A stretch of DNA of 64,000 bases from Paracoccus nototheniae (GCF_004335005.1 NZ_RQRT01000005.1:90792-154791); one strand, 5' to 3'. Positions 1-8,106 are shown, counted from the first letter of the stretch. Numbers and translations are program-made. The notes: generated by a model not told the origin, from the sequence alone.

Positions 1-1104
1 ATGGGGTCTTTTCCCCACGAGCTGCCGGGATATCGCCACGTCAAGCTGCCCGATGTGCGGGCGATCTTTGAACGCGAATGGGGCGTCGCGATCGACCCCG
101 AGCCGGGGCTGCGCATCCCCAACATGCTGGACGCCGCCGTCGAAGGAACGTTCAAGGGCCTTTACTGTCAGGGCGAGGATATCCTGCAATCGGACCCCGA
201 CACCCATCACGTCGCGGCCGGCCTCAAGGCGATGGAATGCGTCATCGTCCATGACCTGTTTCTGAACGAGACGGCGAATTACGCCCATGTCTTTTTGCCC
301 GGTTCCAGCTTTCTGGAAAAGGACGGCACCTTCACCAATGCCGAACGCCGCATCAACCGCGTGCGCAAGGTCATGGCGCCCCGGAACGGGTATGAGGACT
401 GGGAGGTCACGCAGATGCTGGCCAATGCCCTGCTGAAGGACAGCCAAGGGGCGAAATGGCACTATACCCATCCCAGCCAGATCATGGACGAGATCGCCTC
501 GACCACGCCCAGCTTTGCTGGCGTCAGCTATGAGCGGCTGGAGGAGCTGGGCTCGATCCAATGGCCCTGTGACGAGAATGCGCCCGAAGGCACGCCCCTG
601 ATGCATGTGAACGGGTTCGAGACGGGGCGGGGTCATTTCATGATCACCGAATATGTGGCGACCGACGAAAAGGCCGGGCCGCGGTTCCCGCTGTTGCTGA
701 CCACGGGGCGGATCCTGTCGCAATACAATGTCGGCGCGCAGACCCGGCGCACGGAAAACAGCGTCTGGCACGATCAGGACGTGCTGGAGATCCACCCCCA
801 TGACGCCGAGGTTCGCGGCATCAATGACGGCGACTGGGTGCGGCTGGTCAGCCGGGCGGGGGAAACCACGCTGATGGTGACGCTGACCGAACGGGTGGCG
901 CCGGGGGTGGTCTATACGACCTTCCATCATCCGGCGACGCAGGCTAACGTGGTGACGACCGATTTTTCGGACTGGGCGACGAATTGCCCGGAATACAAGG
1001 TCACCGCCGTGCAGGTCAGCGCCTCGAACTGTCCGTCGGACTGGCAGGAAACCTATAATGCACAGGCCGAACGGTCGCGGCGGATCCTGTCAGCTGCGGA
1101 GTAA
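1..1104 (+). CDS. fdsA: Formate dehydrogenase alpha subunit (FdsA type), C-terminal part, cut by window edge
   Basis: C-terminal 367 residues of the molybdenum-cofactor catalytic subunit of a cytoplasmic NAD-dependent formate dehydrogenase, which oxidises formate to CO2. Family members are about 950 residues, so the iron-sulphur modules and the active-site residue lie upstream of the window, and the ATG at base 1 is internal to the gene. Visible are the end of the molybdopterin oxidoreductase domain (EKDGTFTNAERR near residue 110) and the dinucleotide-binding domain (about 225-345, starting LLLTTGRILSQYN). The fdhD start follows the stop after 3 nt and fdsD follows that, matching the fdsGBACD order known from Rhodobacter and Cupriavidus. 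The Fds assignment rests on these neighbours. Confidence 0.93.
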   Translation: MGSFPHELPGYRHVKLPDVRAIFEREWGVAIDPEPGLRIPNMLDAAVEGTFKGLYCQGEDILQSDPDTHHVAAGLKAMECVIVHDLFLNETANYAHVFLPGSSFLEKDGTFTNAERRINRVRKVMAPRNGYEDWEVTQMLANALLKDSQGAKWHYTHPSQIMDEIASTTPSFAGVSYERLEELGSIQWPCDENAPEGTPLMHVNGFETGRGHFMITEYVATDEKAGPRFPLLLTTGRILSQYNVGAQTRRTENSVWHDQDVLEIHPHDAEVRGINDGDWVRLVSRAGETTLMVTLTERVAPGVVYTTFHHPATQANVVTTDFSDWATNCPEYKVTAVQVSASNCPSDWQETYNAQAERSRRILSAAE

Positions 1105-1107
1105 GCG

Positions 1108-1977
1108 ATGATCCTGCCACCCCCCGTTGTCTCTGCGGCGGCCACCCATATCCGGGCGGGCAGCCGCAGTGCCGTCACCCGGTGCCTGCCCGAAGAGGTG
1201 CCGGTAGCGATGGTCTATGGCGGCTCGACGCAGGCGGTGATGATGGCCTCGCCCGCCGATCTGAAGGATTTTGCGGTGGGGTTTTCCCTGACCGAGGGGA
1301 TCGTGACCGACCCCGCCCAGATCGAGCGGCTGGAGGTCATGGCCCATCCCAAGGGGATCGAGGCGCAGATGTGGCTGGCGGGCGAACGATCCGAGGCGAT
1401 GGCCGCGCGGCGTCGTTTCATGGCCGGGCCGGTGGGCTGCGGGTTGTGCGGGATCGACAGTCTGGACGAGGCGGTGCGCGCGCTGCCCGATCTGTCGGGC
1501 GTGGGTCCGTGTCTGGACGCCGCCCAGATCGCGCAGGCGACCGAGGATCTGCGTCGCTGGCAGCCCTTTCACGACCAGACCCGCGCCGTCCATGCGGCGG
1601 GGTTCCTGATGCCCGGTCAGGGCATCGTGCTGGCGCGCGAGGATGTGGGCCGCCACAATGCGCTGGACAAGCTGATCGGCGCCATGGCGCGGCAGGGACT
1701 GCGGGGCGCTGACGGTGCCTTTGTGTTGACCAGCCGCGTCTCGGTCGAGATGGTGCAGAAATGCGCCATGGCCGGGGGCGCGGTGCTGATCGCGGTGTCG
1801 GCGCCCACGGCGCATGCGCTGCGTCTGGCGCAGGCCTCGGGGATCACGCTTGCCGCCTTTGCGCGCGGCGAGGGGTTCGATCTGTTTTCCCACCCCGAAC
1901 GGCTGCGCGCCGAGATGCGCGCCTTGTCCTCCGAAAACCCCTTGGCGCCTGAAAAGGATGCATCCCATGTCGCCTGA
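1108..1977 (+). CDS. fdhD: Formate dehydrogenase accessory sulfurtransferase FdhD (FdsC)
   Basis: 289-residue protein of the FdhD/FdsC family. In this family the protein transfers sulphur to, or protects, the bis-MGD cofactor before it is inserted into formate dehydrogenase. The family CxxC motif is visible as CGLC (Cys111 and Cys114), with VGRHNALDKLIG near residues 182-193 and a TSRVSVEMVQK block further on, both typical of the family. Length is normal. It starts 3 nt after fdsA and overlaps the fdsD start by 11 nt, so it is translated as part of the fds operon. Confidence 0.95.
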   Translation: MILPPPVVSAAATHIRAGSRSAVTRCLPEEVPVAMVYGGSTQAVMMASPADLKDFAVGFSLTEGIVTDPAQIERLEVMAHPKGIEAQMWLAGERSEAMAARRRFMAGPVGCGLCGIDSLDEAVRALPDLSGVGPCLDAAQIAQATEDLRRWQPFHDQTRAVHAAGFLMPGQGIVLAREDVGRHNALDKLIGAMARQGLRGADGAFVLTSRVSVEMVQKCAMAGGAVLIAVSAPTAHALRLAQASGITLAAFARGEGFDLFSHPERLRAEMRALSSENPLAPEKDASHVA

Positions 1978-2167
1978 GAAAATGGTCATGATGGCCAATC
2001 AGATCGCAACGTTTTTCGACAGCCAGCCCGGCGATCCGGCGGAAAAGATCGCCGGTCATCTGCGCGATTACTGGGAACCGCGGATGCGTGCCCAGTTGCT
2101 GACCTTTCTGGAAACCGGCGGGCAGGGGCTGAAACCCTCGGCCGAGCAGGCGGCGCGCCTGCTGTAA
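1967..2167 (+). CDS. fdsD: Formate dehydrogenase delta subunit FdsD
   Basis: Small 66-residue protein beginning MSPEKMVMMANQIATFFDSQ. It has the length and N-terminal pattern (KMVxMANQIATFF) of FdsD, the small delta subunit of NAD-linked formate dehydrogenases that helps complex assembly or stability. The start was set at the ATG at 1967, which overlaps the end of fdhD by 11 nt; longer in-frame extensions run through fdhD in another frame and carry no family similarity. It is the last gene of the fds operon; a 42-nt gap follows. Confidence 0.9.
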   Translation: MSPEKMVMMANQIATFFDSQPGDPAEKIAGHLRDYWEPRMRAQLLTFLETGGQGLKPSAEQAARLL

Positions 2168-2209
2168 GGTGCAACCTTTCGCGGGGGTTGCGGGTTTGAC
2201 CGACAGCGA

Positions 2210-3196
2210 ATGACCGCAACGCCCGGGGACAGGCAGCTTATGCAGGACAAGATTGACCGGTTCGATCTGGCGCAGGCCAAGGTCTGCGTGGTGATGAATC
2301 GCGGCTCTGGAAAGAAAAAGCATCAGGAGCTGCGCGATCTGCTGAACGAGCGGCTGGCCCCGGCCTGCGGTCAGTTTGCGTTGCGCGAAAGCCGCAAGGG
2401 CCGCGATCTGCCGGCGCTTGCCAGACAAGTGGCGGGCGAGGGGTTCGATCTTGTGATCGCGGCGGGCGGCGACGGCACGCAATCGGCGGTGGCCGGGGCG
2501 CTGACCGGCACCGACGTGGTAATGGGCGTGCTGCCGGGCGGCACCTTCAACTATTTCGCCCGCGATCTGGGCGTCGGTGAAAATCTGGACGATGCACTGG
2601 ACACGATCCTGGAGGCGCGGGTCGATGTCGTCGATGTCGGAGATGTCAACGGCTTGATCTTTCTGAACAATGTCAGTCTGGGCGCCTATCCCAAGATCCT
2701 GAAGACCCGCGAGGGGATCTATCGCCGGTGGGGGCGGTCGCGGCTGGCGGCCTATTGGTCGGTGCTGGTCGCGCTGCGCCGGTTGCGCCGCCCGATGCAG
2801 CTGGTCGCCCGCGTGGATGGACAGTCGCAGCGATACACCAGTGCCTTGGTGTTCGTGGCCCGCAGCGCCTATCAGCTGGACAGCTTCGGGCTGGAAGGCG
2901 CGGACGAGATCCGGCGCGGAGAGTTTGCGGTGCTGATCGCCAAGGCGAAACGGCCGCTGCCGCTGATGCGGTCGGCCTTGCGCATGGCGGTGGGGCAAAG
3001 CGCCAAGGATGATGATTTCGATCTGATCCTGACCGACGAGTTGCAGATCGAGACGCCCAAGCGTCGTCAGCTGGTCGCCCATGACGGCGAGAAATCGACG
3101 TTGGACAGCCCGTTCAGGATGCAGGTGCGTCACGACGCGCTGCGCGTTCTGCTGCCTTTGGACGGTGTCAGCAAGACCGCGCGGGACGAGGCGTAA
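2210..3196 (+). CDS. Diacylglycerol/lipid kinase family protein
   Basis: 328-residue cytoplasmic protein with a DAGK catalytic domain over about residues 24-150. The ATP-binding glycine motif AAGGDGT and the later GVLPGGTFNYFARD are both clear. Families of this kind phosphorylate diacylglycerol, sphingosine-like or related lipids using ATP; the substrate cannot be read from sequence. The C-terminal half is the usual beta-rich domain. A second possible start is the ATG at 2240, ten codons in, just before the domain begins; the ATG at 2210 has a poor ribosome site. It is followed 3 nt later by a metallophosphoesterase, and the two are probably co-transcribed. Confidence 0.85.
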   Translation: MTATPGDRQLMQDKIDRFDLAQAKVCVVMNRGSGKKKHQELRDLLNERLAPACGQFALRESRKGRDLPALARQVAGEGFDLVIAAGGDGTQSAVAGALTGTDVVMGVLPGGTFNYFARDLGVGENLDDALDTILEARVDVVDVGDVNGLIFLNNVSLGAYPKILKTREGIYRRWGRSRLAAYWSVLVALRRLRRPMQLVARVDGQSQRYTSALVFVARSAYQLDSFGLEGADEIRRGEFAVLIAKAKRPLPLMRSALRMAVGQSAKDDDFDLILTDELQIETPKRRQLVAHDGEKSTLDSPFRMQVRHDALRVLLPLDGVSKTARDEA

Positions 3197-3199
3197 GAC

Positions 3200-3991
3200 G
3201 TGACCCGGATCGTGCATCTGACCGACCTTCATTTCGGCTTTCACCGTCAGGCGATGGTGGAGCCGCTGCTGGAGCGCATCGATGCGCTGCGCCCCGATCT
3301 TGTCGTGGTGGGCGGCGATCTGACGCATCGCGGCCTGCCCGGGCAACTGGCGCAGGCACGGGCGTTTCTGGACCGGATCGCGGCACCGGTGATGTGCATG
3401 CCGGGCAATCACGACGTGCCGTTGTGGAACCCGGTCGCGCGCACCTTCTGGCCCTTTGCCGGGTATCGGCGGCTGTTCGGACCGTCGCTGACGCCGGTCG
3501 GTCGGGCGGGCGATGTGCGGGTGATGGCGATCAACAGCGCCGATCCCTATAGCTGGCAGCGCGGCAAGATCCGCGCCGGAGAGATTTCCCGCGTTATCGG
3601 TCATGTCGATCCGATCGGCACGAATATCGCGGCGCTGCACCATCCGTTGCAGCAATTGCCCCGCGTGGACAAGGCCCTGGCCCGCCGCGCCACCGAGGCG
3701 CTGTCGCGGATGGAGGCGGCGGGGGTTCAGGTCGTGCTGTCGGGGCATCTGCACCGATGGGCCGTGGACGAGCTGCTGGCGACGGGTCGGCATCCACGCG
3801 TGTTGCAGATCCAGACCGGGACCGCGCTGTGTGCGCGCCTGACCGACCGGCAGAACGAATTCGCGCTGCTGGACATCGAGGGCGCGGACCTGCGGCTGGA
3901 ACGGCACATGGCACCGATGCAGGCGATGGCCTTTGATCCGCCGCAGGTGGGGCAATACAGCCGCGCCTCGGGGGTGTGGCGGCGCGTTTAG
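3200..3991 (+). CDS. Calcineurin-like metallophosphoesterase
   Basis: 263-residue predicted cytoplasmic phosphoesterase with a GTG start 3 nt after the lipid kinase stop. The metallophosphatase signature is complete: DLHFG near the N-terminus (first metal ligands), VVGGDLTHRG, MPGNHDVP, an ALHHP block and a late SGHLHRW. The family hydrolyses phosphodiester or phosphomonoester bonds with a two-metal centre, and members such as CpdA act on cyclic nucleotides. The actual substrate here is unknown. Pairing with a lipid kinase might point to lipid phosphate turnover, but that is only context. Confidence 0.85.
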   Translation: MTRIVHLTDLHFGFHRQAMVEPLLERIDALRPDLVVVGGDLTHRGLPGQLAQARAFLDRIAAPVMCMPGNHDVPLWNPVARTFWPFAGYRRLFGPSLTPVGRAGDVRVMAINSADPYSWQRGKIRAGEISRVIGHVDPIGTNIAALHHPLQQLPRVDKALARRATEALSRMEAAGVQVVLSGHLHRWAVDELLATGRHPRVLQIQTGTALCARLTDRQNEFALLDIEGADLRLERHMAPMQAMAFDPPQVGQYSRASGVWRRV

Positions 3992-4180
3992 GCGTTGAAT
4001 TTTGTCGTGATCGGGGATAAAGGACGCGCAGTCACACGGGCGACATGGTCAGAACAGACCGCTTTCCACAAGGGTCGGGCGTCACGCCACGACCCTTTGG
4101 CGTTGCCCGCAAAGGCATCATAAAGACCGGCGGAGCCAACCGTCAGGCCGGAAAACAGAAACAAAGGAAACTGCATACGC
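3992..4180 (+). promoter_or_regulatory. rpsA leader with a strong hairpin
   Basis: 189 nt between the metallophosphoesterase and rpsA with no gene. It holds a stable hairpin at 4070-4097: AAGGGTCG pairs with CGACCCTT, continued by GGCG/CGCC around a TCA loop with one bulged A. Only TTT follows, so it is a weak terminator at best. A weak promoter-like pair (TTGAAT near 3995 and ATAAAG near 4016, spacing about 16) lies upstream, which would place the hairpin in the rpsA 5' leader. Ribosomal protein leaders are often autoregulatory, but no named element is recognised here. Confidence 0.45.
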
Positions 4181-5860
4181 ATGTGCGCTAAAGCGACTAT
4201 GGAGGAGTTCGAGGCCCTTCTGAATGAAAGCCTCGAGATTGACACCCCCGATGAGGGAAGCGTTGTCAAAGGCCGCGTGATCGCCATTGAGGCAGGTCAG
4301 GCCATCATCGACGTCGGCTACAAGATGGAAGGCCGCGTCGATCTGAAAGAATTTGCCAATCCCGGCGAAGAATCGAACATCAAGGTCGGCGACGAGGTCG
4401 AGGTCTATCTGGACCGCGTCGAGAACGCCCGTGGTGAAGCGTCGATCAGCCGCGAAAAGGCCCGCCGCGAGGAAGCCTGGGATCGTCTGGAACGCGCCTA
4501 TGGCGACGAAGAGCGTGTCGAAGGCGCGATCTTTGGCCGCGTCAAAGGCGGCTTTACGGTCGATCTGGGCGGCGCTGTCGCCTTCCTGCCCGGTTCGCAG
4601 GTTGACGTGCGCCCCGTGCGCGACGCCGGCCCGCTGATGGGTCTGAAGCAGCCCTTCCAGATCCTGAAGATGGATCGTCGCCGCGGCAATATCGTCGTGT
4701 CGCGTCGCGCCATTCTGGAAGAAAGCCGCGCCGAACAGCGCGCCGAAGTCATCGCCAACCTGACCGAAGGCCAGTCGATCGATGGCGTGGTCAAGAACAT
4801 CACCGAATACGGTGCGTTCGTGGATCTGGGCGGCGTCGACGGCCTGCTGCACGTCACCGACATGGCATGGCGCCGGGTCAACCACCCGTCCGAGATCCTG
4901 GCGATCGGCGAGACCGTCAAGGTCCAGGTCATCAAGATCAACAAGGACAGCCACCGCATCAGCCTGGGCATGAAGCAGCTGCAGGCCGATCCGTGGGATA
5001 CGGTCGCGGACAAGTTCCCGATCGAATCGGTCCATCAGGGTCGCGTCACCAACATCACCGACTATGGCGCCTTCGTGGAGCTGGAAGCCGGTGTCGAAGG
5101 TCTGGTCCATGTCAGCGAAATGAGCTGGACCAAGAAGAACGTGCATCCGGGCAAGATCGTCTCGACCTCTCAGGAAGTCGAAGTGATGGTCCTTGAGATC
5201 GACGAGGCCAAGCGCCGCGTGTCTCTGGGCCTGAAGCAGACGATGCGCAATCCGTGGGAAGTGTTCGCTGAAACGCATCCGACCGGCACCGTCATCGAAG
5301 GCGAAGTCAAGAACATCACCGAATTCGGTCTGTTCGTCGGCCTCGACGGCGATATCGACGGCATGGTTCACCTGTCGGACATCTCTTGGGACGCCCGTGG
5401 CGAAGACGCCATTCAGGACTTCCGCAAGGGCGACGTCGTCAAGGCTGTCGTGCAGGACGTGGATGTCGAGAAAGAGCGGATCAGCCTGTCGATCAAGTCG
5501 CTTGAGAACGAGCACATGGCCGAAGCCGTTGACGGCGTGAAGCGTGGCTCGATCGTGACCGCCGAGGTCACCGCGATCGAAGAAGGCGGGATCGAGGTCG
5601 AGTTCAACAGCGTTAAGTCGTTCATCCGCCGCAGCGATCTGGCACGCGACCGTGCCGACCAGCGCCCCGAGCGCTTTACGGTCGGCGACAAGGTCGATGC
5701 CCGCGTGACCAATGTGGACACCAAGACCCGTCGTCTTGGCCTGTCCATCAAGGCCCGCGAGATCGCCGAGGAAAAAGAGGCGATCGACACCTATGGCAGC
5801 TCGGATTCGGGCGCGTCTCTGGGTGACATTCTGGGTGCGGCGCTGAACCGCAACAGCTGA
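4181..5860 (+). CDS. rpsA: 30S ribosomal protein S1
   Basis: 559-residue S1, the RNA-binding protein that recruits mRNA to the small ribosomal subunit. The start is the ATG at 4181 with AAAGGA upstream; the N-terminus (MEEFEALLNESLEIDTPDEG) matches alphaproteobacterial S1. Six S1/OB repeats follow; the later ones are easily seen by recurring KNITEYGAFVDL, TNITDYGAFVEL and KNITEFGLFVGL at the start of each repeat and HVS/HLSD further on. Length and repeat number are normal. It has its own leader hairpin upstream and a perfect intrinsic terminator downstream. Confidence 0.98.
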   Translation: MCAKATMEEFEALLNESLEIDTPDEGSVVKGRVIAIEAGQAIIDVGYKMEGRVDLKEFANPGEESNIKVGDEVEVYLDRVENARGEASISREKARREEAWDRLERAYGDEERVEGAIFGRVKGGFTVDLGGAVAFLPGSQVDVRPVRDAGPLMGLKQPFQILKMDRRRGNIVVSRRAILEESRAEQRAEVIANLTEGQSIDGVVKNITEYGAFVDLGGVDGLLHVTDMAWRRVNHPSEILAIGETVKVQVIKINKDSHRISLGMKQLQADPWDTVADKFPIESVHQGRVTNITDYGAFVELEAGVEGLVHVSEMSWTKKNVHPGKIVSTSQEVEVMVLEIDEAKRRVSLGLKQTMRNPWEVFAETHPTGTVIEGEVKNITEFGLFVGLDGDIDGMVHLSDISWDARGEDAIQDFRKGDVVKAVVQDVDVEKERISLSIKSLENEHMAEAVDGVKRGSIVTAEVTAIEEGGIEVEFNSVKSFIRRSDLARDRADQRPERFTVGDKVDARVTNVDTKTRRLGLSIKAREIAEEKEAIDTYGSSDSGASLGDILGAALNRNS

Positions 5861-5885
5861 TCGTCCCAGATCCGACCACGCTTTG

Positions 5886-5917
5886 GCCCGCCCCGGTTCA
5901 TCCGGGGCGGGCTTTTT
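5886..5917 (+). terminator. Intrinsic terminator of rpsA
   Basis: Perfect 11-bp stem GCCCGCCCCGG (5886-5896) with CCGGGGCGGGC (5902-5912), a TTCAT loop and TTTTT at 5913-5917, 25 nt after the rpsA stop. Confidence 0.93.
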
Positions 5918-5959
5918 CCTGCCAGCGGTCCGGGCAGTCGGCGCCATGTCGCTTGCCAC

Positions 5960-5987
5960 TTGACGGGAAAGCTGGCAACTCTATGAA
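5960..5987 (+). promoter_or_regulatory. Candidate sigma70-type promoter of ihfB
   Basis: TTGACG at 5960-5965, a 16-nt spacer and TATGAA at 5982-5987, lying after the rpsA terminator and about 115 nt before the ihfB start. The position and boxes fit a housekeeping promoter; there is no experimental support. Confidence 0.5.
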
Positions 5988-6102
5988 ACCAGTCACTTCT
6001 GTCGGGCGTTGACGGGATCACAAGGGGGGGCGCAATGCCATCCCGACACCCACGCGGCCTGATTGCCATCGGCAGGAAAGACCCGTCCATTTGGGGGAAA
6101 AC

Positions 6103-6387
6103 ATGATCCGGTCAGAACTGATTCAGAAGATTTCCGACGAAAACCCACATCTGTTCCGCCGCGATGTCGAGCGGATCGTCAACACCGTCTTTGAAGAGGT
6201 CATCGACGCCATGGCGCGGGGCGACCGGGTCGAGCTGCGCGGCTTTGGTGCATTCTCGGTCAAGAAGCGCGATTCCCGCACGGGGCGCAATCCGCGCACC
6301 GGTGAATCGGTCGAGGTCGATGAAAAGCATGTGCCGTTTTTCAAGACCGGCAAATTGCTGCGCGACCGCCTGAACGGCGAAGCCTGA
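6103..6387 (+). CDS. ihfB: Integration host factor subunit beta
   Basis: 94-residue DNA-bending protein, the beta subunit of IHF, acting on the nucleoid as a heterodimer with IhfA. It begins [16 protein letters not shown] and carries the arm-tip motif GRNPRTGE and the C-terminal [12 protein letters not shown] typical of IhfB. The ATG at 6103 was chosen because GGGGGAAA (6093-6100) sits just upstream as a ribosome site; an in-frame TTG at 6091 would place that site inside the gene. The rpsA-ihfB order is common in proteobacteria. Confidence 0.96.
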   Translation: MIRSELIQKISDENPHLFRRDVERIVNTVFEEVIDAMARGDRVELRGFGAFSVKKRDSRTGRNPRTGESVEVDEKHVPFFKTGKLLRDRLNGEA

Positions 6388-6438
6388 TCCCGACACCGGG
6401 CGGCCTTTACGCTTCCACCCAACCGCTGAGGACTTTCC

Positions 6439-6837
6439 ATGCGCTTTATCCGTCTGATCTTTGTGGCCCTGCTGGCACTTGTGCTTGTAGGTGTGGCGCT
6501 GGCCAATCGCGGCGCGGTAACGCTGTCGGCCTTTCCGGCGAATTTCGGGCAGTTTCTGGGCGGCACCTGGTCGGTGACGCTGCCGCTTTTTCTGGTCATC
6601 TTCGTGGCCTTTGCCCTTGGGATGCTGGCCGGGCTGGTCTGGGAATGGCTGCGCGAGGCGCATATCCGCCGCGAGGCCAAGCTGCGCGGTGCCGAGGTGG
6701 CCCGGCTTGAGGGCGAGGTCGGCCATCTGCGGGTCCGCCATGCCGCGCCGCGTGACGAGGTTCTGGCCATTCTGGACGAGCCCGCATCGGCGCCGCGTCC
6801 CGGCGTGAATCGGGCCAGCCTGCCCGTGGCCCGCTGA
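6439..6837 (+). CDS. LapA-domain (DUF1049) inner membrane protein
   Basis: 132-residue membrane protein with two transmembrane segments (about residues 4-22 and 45-70) joined by a short periplasmic loop, then a charged cytoplasmic helix rich in Arg and Glu. This is the layout of LapA/YciS-type proteins, which in E. coli assist lipopolysaccharide assembly and levels; that role is only assumed for this gene. It lies between ihfB (51-nt gap) and trpF (3-nt gap), so it is probably translated with trpF. Confidence 0.75.
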   Translation: MRFIRLIFVALLALVLVGVALANRGAVTLSAFPANFGQFLGGTWSVTLPLFLVIFVAFALGMLAGLVWEWLREAHIRREAKLRGAEVARLEGEVGHLRVRHAAPRDEVLAILDEPASAPRPGVNRASLPVAR

Positions 6838-6840
6838 GGC

Positions 6841-7476
6841 GTGGCCGAGGTCAAGATCTGCGGGCTGCGCGAGGCGGCCCATGTCGCGGCGGCGGTCGAT
6901 GCAGGCGCGCGCTATCTGGGTTTCGTGTTCTATCACAAATCTCCGCGTGCCGTGACGGGGGCCGAGGCGGCATCGCTGAGCGCCGATCTGCCCTTGGGCG
7001 TGGCGCGGGTGGGACTGTTCGTCGACCCCTCGGACGATCTGCTGCACGATGTGCTGTCGGTGATGCCCCTGGATATCGTGCAGCTGCATGGTCATGAGAC
7101 GCCTGACCGGGTCACCGAGGTCAAGGCCCTGACCGGATTGCCGGTGATGAAGGCGGTGGGGATCTCGGGGCCCGACGATCTGTCGCAGCTGACGGATTAC
7201 GGACTGGTGGCCGACATGCTGCTGGTCGATGCCAAACCGCCCAAGGATGCCGGATTGCCGGGTGGCAACGGGCTGGCCTTTGACTGGCGGCTGCTGGTTG
7301 GGCGGCGCTGGCTGCGCCCTTGGATGCTGGCAGGCGGGCTGACGCCCGACAATGTGGCCGAGGCCGTGCGGCTGACCGGGGCTGCGGTGGTCGATGTCAG
7401 TTCGGGTGTGGAATCGGGGCCCGGGGTCAAGGATTCTGTGCGCATCGCTGCCTTCATTGCCGCCGCAAAGGCATGA
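6841..7476 (+). CDS. trpF: Phosphoribosylanthranilate isomerase
   Basis: 211-residue TIM-barrel enzyme of tryptophan synthesis that converts N-(5'-phosphoribosyl)anthranilate to the carboxyphenylamino-deoxyribulose phosphate. The N-terminal VKICGLRE holds the catalytic Cys; ARYLGFVFYHKSPRAV, VGLFVD, VQLHGHE, and the phosphate-binding LAGGLTPDNV plus VDVSSGVESGPGVKD are all present. The start is GTG at 6841, 3 nt after the LapA-domain gene. Length is normal. It is the last host gene before the gene transfer agent cluster. Confidence 0.96.
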   Translation: MAEVKICGLREAAHVAAAVDAGARYLGFVFYHKSPRAVTGAEAASLSADLPLGVARVGLFVDPSDDLLHDVLSVMPLDIVQLHGHETPDRVTEVKALTGLPVMKAVGISGPDDLSQLTDYGLVADMLLVDAKPPKDAGLPGGNGLAFDWRLLVGRRWLRPWMLAGGLTPDNVAEAVRLTGAAVVDVSSGVESGPGVKDSVRIAAFIAAAKA

Positions 7477-7517
7477 TGTTGCGCAGCGCGCGTTGGGGCG
7501 TTGCGTCAATCAAAGCG

Positions 7518-7529
7518 TTGAAATTTCAA
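7518..7529. promoter_or_regulatory. 12-bp perfect palindrome upstream of the GTA cluster
   Basis: TTGAAATTTCAA is its own reverse complement. It lies 38 nt before the candidate -35 box for the GTA operon, a usual place for an activator or repressor site. No known regulator motif is recognised. Confidence 0.35.
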
Positions 7530-7567
7530 GAGAGTTAAAGGACGAAGCACAACCCTTGGTTTAGTCA

Positions 7568-7596
7568 TTGACTTTGCGAACGGCCTTGGGTAGAAG
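7568..7596 (+). promoter_or_regulatory. Candidate promoter of the GTA operon
   Basis: TTGACT at 7568-7573, a 17-nt spacer, and TAGAAG at 7591-7596. Transcription would begin near 7603, about 95 nt before the proposed start of GTA g1 and just ahead of an intrinsic terminator-like hairpin. Confidence 0.5.
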
Positions 7597-7620
7597 AAAC
7601 ACATGCTGGAAGAGGTGGGC

Positions 7621-7653
7621 AAGCGGCCGGGGGAAACCCTGGGCCGCTTTTTT
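7621..7653 (+). terminator. Intrinsic terminator or attenuator between trpF and GTA g1
   Basis: AAGCGGCC (7621-7628) pairs with GGCCGCTT (7642-7649), with an inner GGG/CCC pairing and an AAA loop, followed by TTTTTT (7648-7653). It lies downstream of the candidate promoter and upstream of g1, so besides ending trpF transcripts it would interrupt transcripts entering the GTA genes. Confidence 0.75.
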
Positions 7654-7698
7654 CGTCTCTGGGCTCGTGCGGACAGAACACGAGGCGGGGCAGAGTGC

Positions 7699-8106
7699 AT
7701 GAACGATATGGAATGGGGCGGGGTCGGGGGAACCGAGGGACCTTTCGTGGCCGGAGCACAGCCTGACAGGGCCGGGTTCCGGTTGCCCGAGATTGCCGAG
7801 GGCGAGGACGAGATCGACGTCCTGCGCTGGCTGTTCTGGGATTACGTCAGGGATCTGCGGGGCCATCAGGCCGAGCTTGAGGTGCAGAAATCGGGGGAAC
7901 TGGACCCCGCCAAGCTGAAAAAGGCCATGGAGACGGCGAAGACGGTCCGCGAGGCCGTCCAGCTGCTGATGGCGGAAAGGATCAGGGTTGACAAACTTCG
8001 CAAGGACATCGCGGGCGACGTCGGGGGCGGAAGCCTCGATCTTGACGCCGCACGAGACGAGGTCGGGCGCCGGCTGGCTTGCCTGCGCCGGGCCGCAGGA
8101 GGTTGA
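7699..8106 (+). CDS. g1: GTA small terminase-like protein (RcGTA g1)
   Basis: 135-residue acidic, helical protein in the position of RcGTA gene g1, whose product is the small terminase subunit that helps the large subunit select and package DNA. The middle (LRWLFWDYVRDLRGH) and the C-terminal AARDEVGRRLACLRRA block have the helical, charged look of GTA g1 proteins; assignment is mainly by position directly before the large terminase. The frame is open back to an ATG at 7603, but that stretch encodes the terminator hairpin, so the ATG at 7699 was preferred. The 3' end overlaps the terminase large subunit frame. Confidence 0.7.
   Translation: MNDMEWGGVGGTEGPFVAGAQPDRAGFRLPEIAEGEDEIDVLRWLFWDYVRDLRGHQAELEVQKSGELDPAKLKKAMETAKTVREAVQLLMAERIRVDKLRKDIAGDVGGGSLDLDAARDEVGRRLACLRRAAGG

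Noticed and set aside
1844..3955. 703-codon open frame on the minus strand
   Set aside because: Antisense shadow of fdsD, the lipid kinase and phosphoesterase genes; His/Arg/Gln-rich, no family pattern.
4118..5959. 613-codon open frame on the minus strand
   Set aside because: Antisense to rpsA, an unmistakable gene; composition typical of high-GC shadow frames.
7603..7698. N-terminal extension of GTA g1 from ATG 7603
   Set aside because: It encodes the terminator hairpin and T-run and coincides with the predicted transcript start; a leaderless start is possible but less likely than ATG 7699.
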